Shown one piece after another: positions 63,216-64,000 of a stretch of DNA of 64,000 bases (positions are counted from its first letter, which is position 1; each line of letters starts with the position of its first letter). The stretch comes from JAYPUG01 sp038117265 (GTDB taxonomy: Bacteria > Pseudomonadota > Alphaproteobacteria > UBA6615), in contig JAYOFO010000004.1 in NCBI GenBank assembly GCA_038117265.1, positions 52,489 to 116,488 on the forward strand, written 5' to 3'. The position numbers were made by a program, and so were the translations under genes. The notes beneath the pieces are model-generated. The model did not search any database. It was given only the letters and a program-made list of their open reading frames with translations, and had not been told where the DNA came from.

Positions 63216-63419
63216 TCACGTCCACCAGCGCCCGCTGGCGCCGATCGCCACCACGATGAGGCCGAGCGGCAGGTTGATGGCGGCGATGCGGCGGATGCGC
63301 GCCAGATCGGCACCGGCCCGCGACCAGTCGGCTGCCGCGACCGCCTCGCGGGAGTCCGCCCACGCCCCCCAATAGAGCCAGGCGAACAGCAGGGTCATCG
63401 CCCAGGCGAGCGCCGGATT
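63216..63419 (-). pseudogene. C-terminal fragment of a CopD-like small membrane protein
   Basis: The last 65 residues of a minus-strand protein: NPALAWAMTLLFAWLYWGAW, then RIRRIAAINLPLGLIVVAIG and ASGRWWT. The final helix and the ASGRYW-like end are seen in CopD-type membrane proteins. No N-terminal helices and no natural start are present; upstream of about 63419 the frame enters the antisense of another gene fragment. It could be translated from ATG 63455, but the product would be partial. Confidence 0.5.
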
Positions 63420-63524
63420 CACGAGGACGACCCGTACTTCCTCGAGATCCACCACGGCTGGTCGGAATCCCTGCGCGAGGCCTATCTCTCCCTGCCGACG
63501 CCGCCCTGGAAGAACGGCAACTGA
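63420..63524 (+). pseudogene. C-terminal fragment of an unidentified plus-strand gene
   Basis: Thirty-four codons, HEDDPYFLEIHHGWSESLRE followed by AYLSLPTPPWKNGN and TGA at 63522-63524. The codon use and composition look genuinely coding, and the reading on the left turns into antisense of the CopD-like fragment, so the join is near 63420. I do not recognise the family. Confidence 0.4.
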
Positions 63525-63530
63525 CGCCGG

Positions 63531-64000
63531 TCAATGGAAATCGTGTGACTTGATCCGAATGTGGTTGTTGCGCGGGTGACGCGCCGGCGCGGGGCGCGCC
63601 AGCTTGCGCCCGCGCACGTTCGACAGCCGCGGATCGGGGTGGTTGCCGTACCGGATCTCGTCGGCGCGCGCCCAGGCGTTCTCGAAATCGCCGCCGCCGC
63701 CGGCCAGCTCGTCGAGCCGGTCCGACAGATCCTCGATGCGGTCGGCGATCAGGTGGGTGACGATGCCCTCGCGCTGCAGCCTGCCGGCGATGCGCACCAG
63801 CCGCGCTGTCAGCACCAGCCGGCGGAACCGCTCGAAGGTCTTGGGCCAGACGATGACGTTGGCCACCCCGGTCTCGTCCTCCAGGGTCAGGAAGATCACC
63901 CCGCTGGCGCTGCCGGGCCGCTGGCGCACCAGCACCAGCCCGGCCGTGGTCAGGCGCCGGCCGTCGGGCCGCGCGCGCAGGTCACGCGCCGGCGTCACGC
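63531..64000 (-). CDS. dnaE2: Error-prone DNA polymerase DnaE2, C-terminal part (partial)
   Basis: The gene enters from beyond the right edge; 156 codons are visible. RRLTTAGLVLVRQRPGSASG, VIFLTLEDETGVANVIVWPK and the OB-fold stretch IAGRLQREGIVTHLIADRIE are the end of a DnaE-type polymerase, and the short tail HPRNNHIRIKSHDFH is typical of DnaE2 rather than DnaE1. It takes part in SOS-induced mutagenesis with ImuA/ImuB, which are not in the window. Stop TGA at 63531-63533. Confidence 0.9.
   Translation of the reverse strand, partial: VTPARDLRARPDGRRLTTAGLVLVRQRPGSASGVIFLTLEDETGVANVIVWPKTFERFRRLVLTARLVRIAGRLQREGIVTHLIADRIEDLSDRLDELAGGGGDFENAWARADEIRYGNHPDPRLSNVRGRKLARPAPARHPRNNHIRIKSHDFH

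Noticed and set aside
1..64000. CRISPR array, insertion sequence or prophage
   Set aside because: No regularly spaced repeats, transposase, terminal inverted repeats or phage structural genes were seen on either strand.

Overview
The window comes from a GC-rich (well above 60% G+C by eye), densely packed chromosome, most likely of an alphaproteobacterium. The signs are an NDUFS4-like complex I accessory subunit, a form II CoxL operon with coxG/D/E and XdhC-type helpers, a TRAP-TAXI transporter with a fused permease, and a ZntB-like CorA protein. The genus cannot be fixed from sequence alone. Many neighbouring genes overlap by four bases (ATGA or GTGA), so operons are tight. There is no insertion sequence, integrase, phage module or CRISPR array.

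Layout. 0-7.5 kb: acyl-CoA and carboxylic-acid catabolism (FAH-family hydrolase, acyl-CoA dehydrogenase, GNAT, metallo-beta-lactamase-fold hydrolase, acyl-CoA ligase, alpha/beta hydrolase, SDR). 7.5-9.6 kb: a remnant of a chemotaxis receptor with its terminator, a TauE/SafE exporter and an unknown membrane-anchored coiled-coil protein. 9.9-14.6 kb: a Gld-like ABC operon (ATPase, permease, GldG-like, DUF4340) closed by a terminator. 15.5-25.3 kb, minus strand: a molybdenum hydroxylase system, coxG-coxS-coxL-coxM, then coxD-coxE-two XdhC-type proteins-a MoeA/MobA-like fusion and a small secreted protein. 25.3-29.8 kb: MFS transporter, fused TRAP permease and TAXI binding protein. 30.0-35.9 kb: a complete seven-gene Mrp (Mnh/Pha) Na+/H+ antiporter. 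36.3-39.0 kb: Atm1-like ABC exporter and a DRGH nuclease. 39.0-41.6 kb: a thiamine-precursor ABC transporter behind a TPP riboswitch. 41.7-47.5 kb: a run of damaged genes (AcuC-like deacetylase, TIGR03032, type I secretion ATPase and HlyD-type adaptor) around one intact DUF192 gene. 47.5-48.1 kb: tRNA-Pro, an NDUFS4-like gene and tRNA-Arg. 48.2-52.5 kb: thiolase, DUF35, CoA-transferase A/B and SDR. 53-58 kb: a glutathionyl-hydroquinone-reductase-like protein, then a sulfur operon (cysteine synthase, AlaX, sulfurtransferase, metC-like). 58-61.4 kb: Nudix, GNAT, MscS and ZntB/CorA. 61.6-64 kb: an SDR, a collapsed hydrolase-OsmC fusion, two facing gene fragments and the C-terminal end of an error-prone DnaE2.

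The main surprise is the damage. Four otherwise well-preserved frames are each cut by one stop codon where the family expects Gln or Trp, and all four can be explained by a single C-to-T or G-to-A change. At least three more frames break at short homopolymers. Three places look like genes with the middle removed. This could be real, recent gene decay, consensus error in a draft or metagenome assembly, or (least likely) stop-codon readthrough. Read-level inspection would decide. The best functional lead is the complete form II cox operon, which ends in a 57-residue secreted cysteine-pair protein of unknown role.
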